DNA from: Cordia subcordata
Lineage: Eukaryota; Streptophyta; Magnoliopsida; Boraginales; Cordiaceae
Direction: 5' to 3'
Assembly (NCBI GenBank): GCA_028554755.1
Contig: JAPTOF010000015.1
Location: forward strand, 12,783,501-12,847,500
Length of the DNA stretch: 64,000 bases
Both the position numbers and the translations under genes were made by a program. The notes under the pieces were generated by a model. That model did no database searches. It was given only the letters and a program-made list of their open reading frames with translations, and was not told where the DNA came from. Every line of letters begins with the position of its first letter. Positions within the stretch are counted from its first letter, which is position 1. This document shows positions 1-10,605 of the stretch, one piece after another.

Positions 1-86
1 TTAGCTCTGTTCAGTGTGTACATCTATCTATACCTGATATTTTATTTTGTTAATTAATGCCGCGGTCACTTCATTTTTCATTTCAG

Positions 87-407
87 GATGTAATTGACAC
101 ATCAGGAGGGTAAGTTCTTGTTACACAAATTTCAATTGAACATAAAAGAATTTTCATGTAATATACCCTTTTAAGGATTTTCTCATCTGAATTATCAAGT
201 GTTGTGATCAGCTGTGGTGCAAGCTTCAAGATTGAGATTGTCTCAGAACAATTTGAGGGGAAAAGACTGTTAGAGAGGCATCGACTTGTAAATTCTGCAC
301 TGGCCGAGGAGATGAAAGAAATTCATGCTCTCTCAATAACAAAGGCTCTAACGTCTGAGCAGTGGAAACAGCAGCAAGAATCTGAAAAAGCTCAAGCAGC
401 TGCTTAA
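87..407 (+). CDS. BOLA2: BOLA2-like protein, last two coding exons (5' part outside the window)
   Basis: Two exons are visible: 87-109 and 212-407. The first follows a pyrimidine-rich AG acceptor and ends at a GTAAG donor; the second follows an AG at 210-211 and ends in TAA at 405-407. Joining them keeps the frame and gives the run DVIDTSGGCGASFKIEIVS, then EGKRLLERHR and EMKEIHALSI, the core of the BolA fold with its conserved C-G-x-S/F region and FxGKxxLxRHR motif. BolA2-type proteins are small (about 90 residues) cytosolic/nuclear partners of monothiol glutaredoxins that ligate a shared Fe-S cluster. That role is known for the family and is not shown here. The N-terminal exon, promoter and start codon lie to the left of the window. 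The Gln/Glu/Ala-rich tail is typical of plant BOLA2. An upstream in-frame GTG at 204 lies in the intron and is not a start. Confidence 0.92.
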
Positions 408-1325
408 GTATGATCTGTACTGTGTTGAAAAATTTCACATGATATCTCATGTTTTTAGTGGCTTTCAAGCCATATTGTCAGCATGTACTCTCATATCAGA
501 ACTCTGATGGCTAATGCAGCTTGTAAGTAGTGATAATAACACCATTACATGCCGAAAAAGTTGTTAGGTCTATGGAAATCTAAAGGATATCTCAGTTGGA
601 AAGCCTCTTGTTTTCCCTTATCGAGTTTCTCTTGGTGGCTCCTCTTTCACTACTAAGGCAGGTTTTGAGAAAAAAATATGTAAAAAGAAGATATTTAAAA
701 CTGCTCTTCTTGTGACAAAAAAAAATTTGTGTAAAAATTAGATACTTAAAATTGCTCTTCTTGTGACATACACACACACAAGAGGGAGGGAGGGCGGGGG
801 TGGGGGAAATGGGGAGGATTAGGACTTTTTTCATATTTATATGGGAGGATCATCTCAATTATTTGTGTGTTGGTTAAAGTGATTTTAACTATTTATCTGA
901 TATAAATTCCCAAAAAAAGAGTGGGTAATGGGAAAAAAAATTTAACATTGATAGCTGAGATATTTTTAGTCATCTGAAAAAAAATTTAACATTGATGACT
1001 GAGATATTTTTAGTCCATAAATGATTAAGATTTATCATGGTGTTCTTTGAAATTGCTTTCTTTGTGACTCCGTAATTCCATGGTTCTTTAAAACCAATTG
1101 ATGAAATAAATTTCTGATTTTGTTTTGTGTTCCATACTATTTAGAGGTGGCTAGCTTTTTAAATCTAAACCAAATAGACCATCGATAGATATTGAGACAA
1201 ATTATTCTAATTTGGCTTACTAATTGATTACTATCAGTTTTGCATATAATTTCTGCGTGCAGTTGTTAGTGTAATCGCATAAAAGGTTAAATATTTTGAA
1301 GCAATATTGATTGAAGGCTTATAAT
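408..1325. other. Gene-free 3' flank of the BOLA2-like gene
   Basis: This stretch holds the 3' UTR and downstream flank. I see AT-rich sequence, short A runs, a GGGAGGG-rich patch near 780-815 and a tandem near-duplication of about 50 bp around 928-1015 (the run AAAAATTTAACATTGAT occurs twice). No exon or RNA gene is supported. Confidence 0.6.
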
Positions 1326-2010
1326 TAGGGTTGACAACATAATCTGCTTTGCTTTGTCTAGTAAAAGTACTGCAGGAGTTGGGGCAGGATTTTTAAAAAA
1401 TCACGAGATGGGCGGGGCAAGGTTTTCCCCTCCTACCATGGTACCCGAGTGGGGCAAGGTCTGGGTTTATTGACCCCTCTCTGCCCCACCCGAGTATACA
1501 TATGGATGTATATATTCTTTTACTTTTATTATATACCTATACAATTTATAATCTCTTTATATCAATAAATGTTCTTTCGATTTTATTGGCAAAGGTTCCT
1601 TATACCACTTTAAAAACCAAAGTGTTAGATTTATGTCTTATTACTATAAATTTAAATTTGAAGCATGGAGTTTGGATTTGATAATTTGGAGTATGGAGTT
1701 TGAATTTATTAGGTTGTTATTGTAAATTTATGTTGAATTTTATATATTGGAGTTTAGATTCAATGTGTTAAGGTTTGATGTTATGATTTAATATGACTTA
1801 TATTTCTTGGATTTATTTTTGTGTTACTAATGATTAGCAGCTACCTATGAATTTTACATAGTACAGGTACGGTACCAACACGCGAGGGAATGATAGTAAC
1901 AGTTTGCCTCAATTCTAGGTGTAAGGGCAAGTAAGGACAGGTGAATTTTTAATAAGTGTAGAGTAGGGACATGTGGACCTTGTCCCTAACCTGCTCCATT
2001 CCTATCCTTA
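1326..2010. repeat. Dispersed non-autonomous repeat, hAT-MITE-like, copy 1
   Basis: The segment starts with TAGGGTTGACAAC and ends in sequence whose reverse complement begins TAAGGATAGGAATGGAGC, an imperfect terminal inverted repeat. G+C-rich GGGGCAGG/GGGGCAAGG blocks sit just inside the ends and the middle is AT-rich. About 500 bp of it, including the phrases GCATGGAGTTTG and TTGGAGTATGGAGTTTG, recurs at 63121-63611 in the same orientation. GGGATGGCAATGGGG-like ends are common among short non-autonomous hAT elements of plants, so that class is inferred. No target duplication was resolved. Confidence 0.6.
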
Positions 2011-2814
2011 CTTATAATTCAAAATCTCCATGGATTTCCTTTGCAATGTCACGAAGTGTAATCTCAAAATCATAAAGTGGTGCACTATAATTGTAAGATT
2101 TTTAATGGTAAGCTAAGGAACAACGCAAATAGTTGTTCCAATGACATTGAGTTCTTTCTAGGGAGGTTTGTTGCCCGGACTAACTCTTTTTTGTAGTGGA
2201 TTATTAGGATATGTGTTTAGACTCAAGACTAGACGTGTTTTAAGAGCCATTGGTCTCGCAATTTTTCAAGCTCGTCAGTGCCAGAGCCAATAGTTTGAGG
2301 ATTGTTATCATACTTTTAGAAGGACCGTGGAGGTGTTTTAGGATATAATTCAATTAGTTAAGGTTAAAGTAGGTCCTAAAAATATGTTTGGTTTAGAGTT
2401 TCTTTATGTATTGAAAGGTTTTATTCTGAACTCACCTGATGCGTCTTTAAAATAAGGTTTTTTGTCAATTAGCTTTCCTTTGTCAATTGAAGAAAAGAAA
2501 GGACTATGAAGGTCATCTATCACTATAGACTTCTTTTTAGTCGAGCTAGGCATCAGACACACATCATCGAGCTAGCTAGTTCACGATGTTCATGGTTGTC
2601 GGATGGACTCTTTAAAGTGGTTGAAGGTTAGAGAAACGGGATGGAGCAAAATTTAGTTGCAGTATTTATTTGCATGGAAAAATTTCTCAAAGTCCAAACG
2701 CCGTCGGCCACGATTTTGACAAAAAATTGACCTTCTTTGACGGTGATGTCACCAAGTTCCGGGCTGTTTTTGGCTAACTGATATCTATCCAAACTAACTT
2801 CAAACAGCATTTAC
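2011..2814. other. Gene-free spacer with one unassigned short reading frame
   Basis: There is no recognisable gene. A 60-codon minus-strand frame at 2628-2810 is more balanced in composition than its surroundings (it contains SPELGDITVKEGQFFVKI), but I do not recognise it and there is no splice or promoter support. It may be a remnant of a mobile element. Confidence 0.4.
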
Positions 2815-3640
2815 ATTGTGCATCATATTCACAATGCACTTTATTAGCATTATACAGGTATATAGTTCCTGAACGGTATGCGCATTTTCAATTTTTATGC
2901 TATATTTTTATAACTTTTAATTATTTACATATCTCTTATTGTATGTTCACGATTTTAAATACTTACAAATCTCACATTATTTCTTTCTTATATTATATAT
3001 TCACAATCTTGCATTACATTATCACAAAATTTAAACCCAAATTTAACAAAATAATAGCATATTCATAAGTCATAATTGAATGTTCACAATATCAAAACTG
3101 TATGTTCACAACTCATTAATTGTGTGTCCAAACTCTATATGGTATGTTCTGAACTGGAACTTGATAATTTGTGGTTATAGTTCACAAATCTCAAACAACA
3201 CAAATTACAAAATCTTGACCAACAAATGGTCTTCTTATTCACACACACACATACACACATCTCAACTAGCAGATCGTCCTCTTCGTTACACACAAACACA
3301 CGTACCTGCAAAAAAGACAAACCTCAACCAACATCTTTGTCTTTTACATATATAAAGAGAGAGAGACATACATATGCACATACACACACAAATGAAAGAG
3401 ATTTGTGGAGAAAAAGAAGAGAAACGAGAACAAAGAGAGAATCAATTGTAGAGAGACGGAAAAGTGAAAAAAGGAAACGAGAACGAACGAAGGAGATCTA
3501 GAATTGGGAGAGAAGAAAGAGAAAGGACGAAAAGAGAGAAGGAAAAGATAAACTTGCAGATTCTTTTTTTAAAAGAAAATAGGAGTGTGTTACTCCCGCT
3601 CCAAAGTGTACATAAAGTTAAAAAGGGTACATAGTGGTAT
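2815..3640 (+). repeat. AT-rich dispersed repeat with TTCACAA motifs, (CA)n and GA-rich blocks, copy 1
   Basis: The order is: reiterated TATGTTCACAA / TTCACAAATCTCA motifs (about 2920-3200), a (CA)n microsatellite (3240-3310), a GAGAGAGACATACA block, then a long GA-rich tract to about 3550, ending with a segment containing GTGTACATAAAG. The same order appears at 42590-43270 (+) and reversed at 45690-46560. Shared architecture suggests one dispersed repeat family that accumulates microsatellites. Short reading frames here (Thr/His-rich, Arg/Glu-rich) are translations of simple repeats. The ends are only approximate. Confidence 0.5.
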
Positions 3641-3894
3641 TGGTGCGCGATAAAATTTGCCAACTTCAAATGCATTCTTTTATTTACTTGGCAGTAGATT
3701 CAGGGACTTGCATTGTCATGGTACCTTTCTTCCTCACAGACGATGTGCTTCTCTGGCATGTCACGTCAATTACAACTTTTGGAGCTATTTTTATGATATC
3801 TTTTTGATCAATCGACGGTGTGAAAGTCGAGCATGGCACGCCCAGAATCAACAGTGTGCATACAGCATGGGACGTCAACAATTGACTGTATGCA

Positions 3895-3903
3895 AGTCTA
3901 GCA
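3895..3903. repeat. Left 9-bp target-site duplication of MULE-1
   Basis: AGTCTAGCA lies immediately left of the terminal inverted repeat and is repeated exactly at 7781-7789. Nine-base duplications are the hallmark of Mutator-type integration. The preceding A is also shared (3894/7780), so a 10-bp duplication is possible. Confidence 0.93.
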
Positions 3904-4640
3904 GAAAATTTTTATTTTTAACCTTATTTTTTAATTTATTTCTAAAAATAACCCAGTTTTGAGAGGAGTTGCAAAAGTAGACTTTTCGAACTTATGAAGT
4001 TCGAAAACGAATTTACAAAGTTCGACTATATCAAGGAAAAAAAAAACGACATTATAATATGAGATATCGAATTAAAGAAGTTCGACTAAGGAATTCGAAA
4101 TTCAGAAGCTCGGACTTGAACTTCTGAAGTTCGACTGTGGATCTCGGAAACCGCATAAGGAAGCTGGCCGTTTTCGAAATTTGAAAGTTCGAATGCGCGT
4201 CTCGGAATAACTATCGCTGCACGTAACAGACAGGGCATTAAAGCAGAATCTCGAAATTCGATGTCGAATTTCTGAAACTCGAAATACATAAAATCGAACT
4301 TCAAAAGTTCGAATAGCGTATATACTCGAATTTCAGAAGTTCGAAAACTAGCTTTTTTTCCTTGATGTCGAACTTCTGAAGTTCGACTCCTCGGAACCCA
4401 CATAAGGAAGCTGGCCGTTTTCGAAATTTGAAAGTTCGAATGCGCGCGTTTCGGAGTAACTATCGCACGCATGTGCAGGCATTAAAGCAGAATCTCGAAA
4501 CTCGATGTCGAATTTCTGAAATTTGAAATACATAAAATCGAACTTCAAAAGTTCGAATACCCTATATACTCGAACTTTAGAAGTTCGAAAACTAGCTTTT
4601 GTTCTTTGATGTCGAACTTCTGAAGTTCGACTCCTGTAGT
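3904..4640. repeat. MULE-1 left terminal/subterminal repeat region
   Basis: The outer 95 bp or so match the other end in inverted orientation. Farther in, the motif TTCGAACTT-N-GAAGTTCGA and variants recur every 20-60 bp. Such clustered palindromes near MULE ends are candidate transposase-binding sites and could make the transcribed ends fold into hairpins (inference). Confidence 0.85.
4118..4613. repeat. Two tandem ~245-bp units inside the MULE-1 left arm
   Basis: Units run 4118-4369 (252 bp) and 4370-4613 (244 bp), each starting GAACTTCTGAAGTTCGACT and containing AAGGAAGCTGGCCGTTTTCG and GGCATTAAAGCAGAATCTCG. A third unit starts at 4614 but diverges after about 20 bp. The duplication makes the left arm longer than the right. 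Reverse-strand frames over it are by-products. Confidence 0.88.
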
Positions 4641-5306
4641 ATTTAAACCCCCCGGCCCAAACCCTCCTCTCCCATCCGAAATCTCACCTCTTTTGCTCTC
4701 TCCAATGCTCTCTGATCCCTCTCTCATTTTTCTCCCACCCAACTCGAAAATTTAGTACAAATTTTTCACATCCTAGGATTTTGCCTAACTTTTGTAAGTT
4801 TTCTCTTTTTTTTTTTTGGTACCGAATTTATATGTTTTAATGTGTTTGTTTGTTTAATTTATGTGATGTTAAATTTCGAAATTATATGTTAATTACATGT
4901 TGCCTAATACGTTTAATTTGAAAATTAGATTATTGTTTAGTTTAGTGGAATATTAATCATATTGGTTTATTTTATATGTTAATTATATGTTACTTAATAC
5001 GTTAAATTTTAAAATTAGACTATTGTTTAGTTTAGTGAAATATTAATTTTGTTGGTTTAATTTATATGTTAATTATATGTTGATTTATTTTTGGAATATT
5101 AATCATTTTATGATGATGGGATGTATTAATCATTGTGTATATAATTTGTGCGCATATAATCAGTATGCATATAATTAGTGTGAATTTATAATTATTCAAT
5201 TAATCATATGGAGTTTTAGGGTTTTAGTGGCGTTTAAGGGTTTTAGTGGAATTTTAGGATTAATTATGTTAATTATTAGTCAATTTAATATGACGTTATG
5301 TATTAA
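4641..5306. other. AT-rich interior of MULE-1 left of the transposase
   Basis: No gene is seen. A TATTTAAA sequence (about 4639-4646), a CT-rich leader-like stretch (4660-4740) and a possible GTAAGTTTT donor at 4795 resemble the start of a rightward transcript. They are followed only by AT-rich DNA with imperfect repeats of TTATATGTTAATTATATGTT. This may be the remnant of a second element gene or of the deleted transposase 3' end. Confidence 0.4.
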
Positions 5307-6923
5307 TTAAGTATTAAAGTTGTAGTTCTCCAGGAACCACCTCCAACTATTTGTACTCTCGCCATCGACAACGGCAAATGCCAACGGTAATATATGGTCG
5401 TTGGCATCTGTTGCTAAGGCGACGAGCAGATGGCCCTTGTACTTTCCATGCAGATGTGTTCCGTCCAACGAGAGTACGGGTCGACAGTGCCTCCATGCCA
5501 TGATGCACGGACCAAAAGCCCAAAAAACATAGTGGAAAATTTTTTCTGTTTTAATTGAACCCTGGGCGAACTTGTATTGGACAACGGTTCCCGGATTCTT
5601 TGCAATTACGGCGGCAAAAAAGCACGGCAGCATCTTGTATGACATGTCCCAGTCTCCAAAAACTAGTTGGATTGCCTTATTCCTACCATGCCAAGATTTC
5701 CCGTATGTTATATCAACATTTAAAGTCTTCTTTACGTGGGCTTGGACAAGACGTACCTGGAAATCAGGCTTCTTTGCAACAAAATGCCTAACCATGTAGC
5801 TGACCAGACCAGATGTTAGATTTCTATGGTTTGGCCCACATTTATCTCCCATGCAAATATGCATGCTTTGGTACCTCGTAATCTCGAACATCTTGTGTGT
5901 GCATTTTTTTACTGCATGAACCTTCCACTTGCATGGTGTCCTAGGATTGCTTGATTCGTAGCAACGTATGTCCCATAAGGACTTATTCGACTTCACCACC
6001 CTGTATTCTCGTTTATGTTTGATCATGTTTTGTTGGACAGCCCGTATAAGATCAACCTTTTTCAGGAACACCATGCGTTTGGCCAACTCCATTCGTCTCT
6101 CGTCCCACATTGGTCTCTCCATTGGAGGCTCATTTGAAGTGATGTAATACTCTGTCCTAGCTGTGTGGAAAGCTACTGGTTCTTCCTCCTCTAGATCCGG
6201 CTCCAGCTCTTCACCATTGCCTGGCCCCACATCAACCTCTTCGTTTTTGTAGATTAAACTTTCTACTGACACAACATCTTCCTCCTCGTTTAACTAGACG
6301 TCCTCATCTATTTCTTTCGGTTCAGATAAAATAGAATCTAATCCCACCTCGAACATCTTCCGAATGTCACTAGCTTGAGAGGGTTCTCCAACTTCAAATG
6401 TGGGGCATGGTGGTGGAGAAAGGGAAAATATGGCAAACCCTACCGTTGTGGTTGGAATGTTGACTTCCGCATTGACATAATAAGGTGGTTCCACATTCAA
6501 ATATGGCAAATCACCAACAACTTCTTGTAGTGTTGCTTCTTCATTTGAAGGCTGTGGATTGTACACGACATCACTTTGTACGTCTACGACAACGTGCGCA
6601 CATCTCCTATTCATATCCATGCAAGCTGTTTCGTACATGTCCTGTACATCTTCGTCATCCTTAATGCCACTGGGGTAATAATATATTTGTTGTAGGTTTG
6701 TGTCCCATTTGGGATCACGATAACACAACTCAACTCTATCGATAGTAGGCCGCAATTGGAGCTTCGTGAATATACGAGATACAAACTGATAGTATGTCGT
6801 TCCGGGAAGAATTTTTATTTTACGTGGTAAGTTTGGACCTACATAGTCGAGCCCATGATCTGTTTCAATTTTGTTGCCACCGTAATATAAATATACGTTA
6901 ACTGCATCAACATTTGCATTCAT
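5307..6923 (-). pseudogene. MuDR-type MULE transposase, one internal stop, C-terminally truncated
   Basis: The frame starts at ATG 6923 (minus) and is open to a TAG at 6296-6294. It continues in the same frame for 321 more codons to 5307, so a single nonsense codon splits about 538 residues. The order is: an N-terminal module with LYYGGNKIE and an acidic region; a plant MuDR DNA-binding domain (MVFLKKVDLIRAVQQ, then Cys/His-rich CKWKVHAVKKCTH and HICMG); a GKSWHGRNKAIQLVFGDW segment; and the start of the MULE catalytic domain (LSLDGTHLHGKYKGHLL, containing the first Asp, then LPLAFAVVDGE and SWRWFLENY). The frame ends right after SWRWFLENY, before the second Asp (usually in SDRH), the Glu and the SWIM zinc finger. 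Catalysis by this copy is therefore not expected. No splice donor is visible at the truncation. Confidence 0.93.
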
Positions 6924-7114
6924 CTTTTTGGGTGAACGAAAATGTATAACGTGACTTAGATGTGAATGAGTTGCAGAAGCGAGGGAAGTGGAATGGTTAG
7001 TGGTATAGTAGCAAATCCAAATTTTGAAAATGCTACATAATGTGACTTATCGTGTGAACGCTTGTAGGGTTAGTGATTTTGGAACGAGATGATGAAGAGA
7101 AAAGTGGGGTGTGC

Positions 7115-7122
7115 ATTATATA
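7115..7122 (-). promoter_or_regulatory. Candidate TATA box for the MULE-1 transposase
   Basis: Read on the minus strand, the sequence is CTATATAATG, about 190 bp upstream of the transposase ATG and just inside the right terminal repeat region, where MULE promoters usually lie. Position and motif only. Confidence 0.45.
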
Positions 7123-7129
7123 GTAACAA

Positions 7130-7780
7130 AATCGAACTTAGAAATTCAGATTTTAAATTTCAAATGTCAGATTCCATGCCACGCAATCAAATCGTTGCCC
7201 TGGGTGAAATAAAGGTGGCACCCTAATTCGAATGTTAAAAGTTCGAAATATCCATCTCGAAGTTCTGAGTTTCGACTTGTAACCTAACTTGAATTTTAAA
7301 AACTCGAAATAACAAAATCGCACGTCAGAAGTTCGAAAGTGCAAAAAAGGATATCTCTGACAAAAATTTTATTCTCTGCTCTGCTCTGCCCTCGATCACG
7401 TCAGAATCTTGTAAACTCGAACTTCTAAAGTTCGAAACACGATATTATTGTTTGCCTTCTGATATTATTCTCTGCCCTCCGTCACATCGTCGCAACATCG
7501 TCACAGAAGAAATCTTGCAAACCCTAACGAAACTGCAGCACCCTATTTTCGAACTTTATAAGTTCGAAGTTGTTACTGTTGATAATTTCGAACTTTTGAA
7601 ATTCGATATTGAAGTTCCATTATTCAAAAATATTTTCCAACTTTCGAAGTCTGATATCGAGTTTTCATCATTCGTGATCGGCCTTCTGAACTTCGAAAAG
7701 TCTACTTTTGCAATTCCTCTTAAAACTGGATTATTTTTGGAAGTAAATTAAAAAATAAGGTTAAAAATAAAAATAACCCA
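7130..7780. repeat. MULE-1 right terminal/subterminal repeat region
   Basis: The outer end is the inverted match of 3904-4000. The inner part carries repeated CGAACTT(C/T)(T/A)AAAGTTCGAA-like palindromes, as in the left arm. The plus-strand 99-codon frame at 7452-7751 is made of this repeat and is not a gene. Confidence 0.83.
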
Positions 7781-7789
7781 AGTCTAGCA
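7781..7789. repeat. Right 9-bp target-site duplication of MULE-1
   Basis: AGTCTAGCA, identical to 3895-3903. Confidence 0.93.
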
Positions 7790-8289
7790 TTGTTCGTTAA
7801 AGGTCTGTGAATTGGCACACAAGTGAGGTTTTGGACTTTATCATAATTTGTTTAACCATGGACCATAGTAACAATCGGTAGATTTCTGGGAATACAATTA
7901 TAATTAGTCTACTTCTACCGTAGAGTTATGATTACAAGACTAGGATAATCTATGATAGTTAAGATAAAAATATAATAAATAAACGTGTGGTGGTTTAGGA
8001 CGCATTGCTTCATGATTCTGGCCAGCTTTAATACTTGAAATAACACCCCAAAAAAAAAAAAATCTCTAATTTCCTCAATGACTTTTGGCACTTCAAATTA
8101 TTTGTAGGTCTCTCTTGTTTGGCCGAACAATGACAGAGTCATATTTTTCACTTGCTATTTTTCTTTTTTGGAATTAATTAGAAATATTTATTGAAAAGTT
8201 TAATCACTTTAATTATATTTTTGTGTCTAGAGGATCGAGAAGGTAAAAGGTCAAGTGGACTATATGCAGATCTTTCTTGATGTGGCTGC
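7790..8289. other. Gene-free spacer; left copy of a ~110-bp direct repeat
   Basis: AT-rich with no gene. Positions about 8150-8260 (GGAATTAATTAGAAATATTT ... TTTAATTATAT) are repeated in direct orientation at about 10615-10720, so this repeat flanks the inverted-repeat structure at 8290-10605. Confidence 0.55.
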
Positions 8290-10605
8290 ACAATATAATC
8301 ATCCTTTAAGGATTTTTTTCACTTAATTCCCCTTAATGTATAGGATCAGCGACACTTTCTCTCCTAATGAAAATAAATTGTCACTTAACTCTATTAACAA
8401 ATGATCAAATTCATTAAAGTTAACTTTCTTACTTAAATTTCAGATTTATCTTAAAAACTTGTTACCTTAACAAAATAAATATACATTAATAAAACATATT
8501 ATTTTTCAAACCCAAAAATTTAACTCTGAAGTTAGGAGCCAGTCATGTGACCATGTTTTGCTCTTGGTCCTGTACATGATCTTCAGCCACAAGATTCAGT
8601 CATTCTTCCTTTTGACTTACTTTCTTTCTAAAACTAATTAGCTAGCTCTTCATTTCTAAAGTTGGCAGTAGCTTACCTAAAGTACCAAAAGGGTCGTTGT
8701 TCTTAAACTATAAGTATAGTAGATAGAGTGTGTAATTTGGAAAGATTTTTATCTTTCTTTAATTTTCTTCTCTTAGTTTTGTACATATTCCCTAATTTGG
8801 AAAGAAATTTTGTTACTATTTACTAGTATGTGTAAGTGTCTCGGCATAATAGATGGTATCTCCTTAAAAAAATAAAAATTCAATTTAGAATCGCCCTTCA
8901 TATGGATCAAACAAATATATAGTATTTATATAGTCAACCAATTTTTGGAAAAGATGAAGAATTAAATTTGTTTGCATCTCATAACCTCATATATATATAT
9001 ATATATCTCTATTTATCTATAATCTATAATATATATAATGCAAAACTAGATGCACCATATTCATTTTCGCCATTTTTTGCTTTTCAGGTACTGCTGCCAT
9101 GTGCCATTTATATGCCTACTTGAAAGAAAAATGTATAACATTGAGTAAATTTATATATGGTAAAAGATCAATAAATTTAATATGGCATGGGTGTTTTTAT
9201 TAATTAAAATCGTACTCAATTTATGTTGGAAATTATATTTATTAGATGAAGAAATATTTATTAAGGGAGGAAATATTTTTAGGTGGGAAAAAAAATTAAA
9301 CGACATGATATCACGTGGCAAAGCTAAACTAGGCATGGACTCTGCTTTACAATATATTAGCTTTTTACTCCGTGTCCTGCACGAGGTCAGCTTTATAATA
9401 ATCCTAAAAAGAAAATTATTTGTTATTTGTAAACAATGAACATTAATAAAAATTATAAATTGAAAATGAAAGAAATTGTAATTGGCAGTAGCAGGATAAT
9501 TGGAAACGAAAAGATGTATTAGTATAAATATAGATTTTCTATATTATATTATATTATATAAATATTGAAACCTGTGTTGGGAAGTCACTCCAGTAATATA
9601 TATAAAGCAAAACTAGATGCACCATATTCATTCTCTCCATTTTTTGCTTTTCTTGTGCGGTTGCCACGTGTAGTTCATGTCCACTTGAAAGAAAAATGTA
9701 TAGTATTGAGTAAATTTATATATGGTAAAAGATCAATAAAATCACATTCATAATTCATTGTAATTAGTATTGATTAAATTTCTATATGGTAAAAGATCAA
9801 TAAATTTAATATGGAATGAGTGTTTGTATTAATTAAGATAATACTCAATTTATTTTGGGAATTATGTTTATTAGTTGAAGAAATATTTATTAAGGGAGGA
9901 AATATTTTTAGGAGGAAAAAAATTAAACGACATTATGTCATGTGGCAGAGCTAAACTAAGCATGGATTTTGTTTTACAACATATTAGCTTTTTACCTTGT
10001 GTCCTACACCAGGTGAGTTTTACAATAATCTTAAAAAGAAGATTATTTGTTGTTTATAAATAATGAACATTAATAAGAATTATAAATTGAAAAATGAAAG
10101 AAATTATAATCGGTGACATAAGGGTAATTGGAAAAGAAAAAATATATTAGTATAAATATAGATTTTTAATATTATATATTATATAAATATCGAAACTGGT
10201 GCATCATACGAGAAGTCACCCTAGTATAACACTTTGAACAATTTGCTAAAAGCCCCAGCAGTAACTTTTTAAAAAAATTTGTTCTTGGTAAGTTGTCATC
10301 ATCAATTTTATGGTTTTTATAGGCGTAACCTCTGCTTCAATTAGTAAATAAAGAGCAATATAGCTAGGATCAAATCTGTTTCTAGAATATAGAGTTGTAC
10401 TTTTGGTTTGAAAAATAATATGTTTTACTAATGTATATCTATTTGCTAAGGTAAAAAATTTTAGGCGCAAGTCTGAAATTTAAGTAAGAAAATTAACTTT
10501 AACAATTTGATCGCTAATAAATGAAGTTAAATGGCTATTTATTTACACTCAAATAAAAGTGTCACTAGTCCTATACATTAAGGGAGTTAAGTGGAAAAGT
10601 ATGTA
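8290..10605. mobile_element. 2.3-kb unit with ~220-bp imperfect inverted arms (non-autonomous element?)
   Basis: The left arm (about 8300-8530) and right arm (about 10400-10600) are inverted copies. In the reverse complement the left arm reads GAAATTTAAGTAAGAAAGTT, then CCTATACATTAAGGGGAATT; the right arm reads GAAATTTAAGTAAGAAAATT and CCTATACATTAAGGGAGTTA. Both share GGTTTGAAAAATAATATG. There is no coding capacity in between. Long inverted arms with no gene suggest a non-autonomous DNA element or fold-back element. No convincing target duplication was found. The interior holds a tandem duplication described separately. Confidence 0.55.
9037..10215 (+). repeat. Two tandem ~560-620-bp units
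   Basis: Unit 1 (about 9037-9595) and unit 2 (about 9596-10215) share nearly their whole length. Landmarks in both are GCAAAACTAGATGCACCATA, TTATATATGGTAAAAGATCA, AATATTTATTAAGGGAGGAA and GGGAAGTCAC/GAGAAGTCACC at the ends. Unit 2 has an extra internal duplication around GTAAAAGATCAATAAA (about 9720-9800). The paired short reading frames over the units (9182-9439 and 9875-10063) are frameshifted relative to each other in places and show no known domain, so I treat them as non-coding. Confidence 0.75.

Larger units (their letters stand above)
3904..7780 (-). mobile_element. MULE-1, Mutator-like DNA transposon (transposase on - strand)
   Basis: The element is 3,877 bp with a perfect 9-bp target duplication (AGTCTAGCA) and terminal inverted repeats. 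The left end begins GAAAATTTTTATTTTTAACC and the reverse complement of the right end contains GTTATTTTTATTTTTAACC. Similarity continues through AGAGGAGTTGCAAAAGTAG and GACTTTTCGAA. Inside the inverted ends are many copies of a palindrome-like CGAACTTCTGAAGTTCG motif. A MuDR-type transposase frame is encoded on the minus strand, broken by one stop codon and truncated, so this copy is probably not autonomous. The exact target duplication and well-kept ends suggest a relatively recent insertion. Confidence 0.93.

Noticed and set aside
204..407. GTG at 204 as the start of a 67-residue protein
   Set aside because: It lies in the intron 8 bp upstream of a clear AG acceptor; the frame joins the upstream exon 87-109.
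3904..4640. CRISPR-like array of regularly spaced palindromes
   Set aside because: Spacers are not unique or equal, the context is a plant MULE arm and the repeats also occur inverted at the other end.
4545..4742. Gly/Arg-rich 65-codon minus frame
   Set aside because: It crosses the palindromic MULE arm and a CT-rich leader-like tract; no domain or context supports it.
9182..10063. Paired small reading frames 9182-9439 and 9875-10063 as duplicated genes
   Set aside because: Their similarity follows from the DNA-level tandem duplication; frames shift relative to each other and no domain is present.
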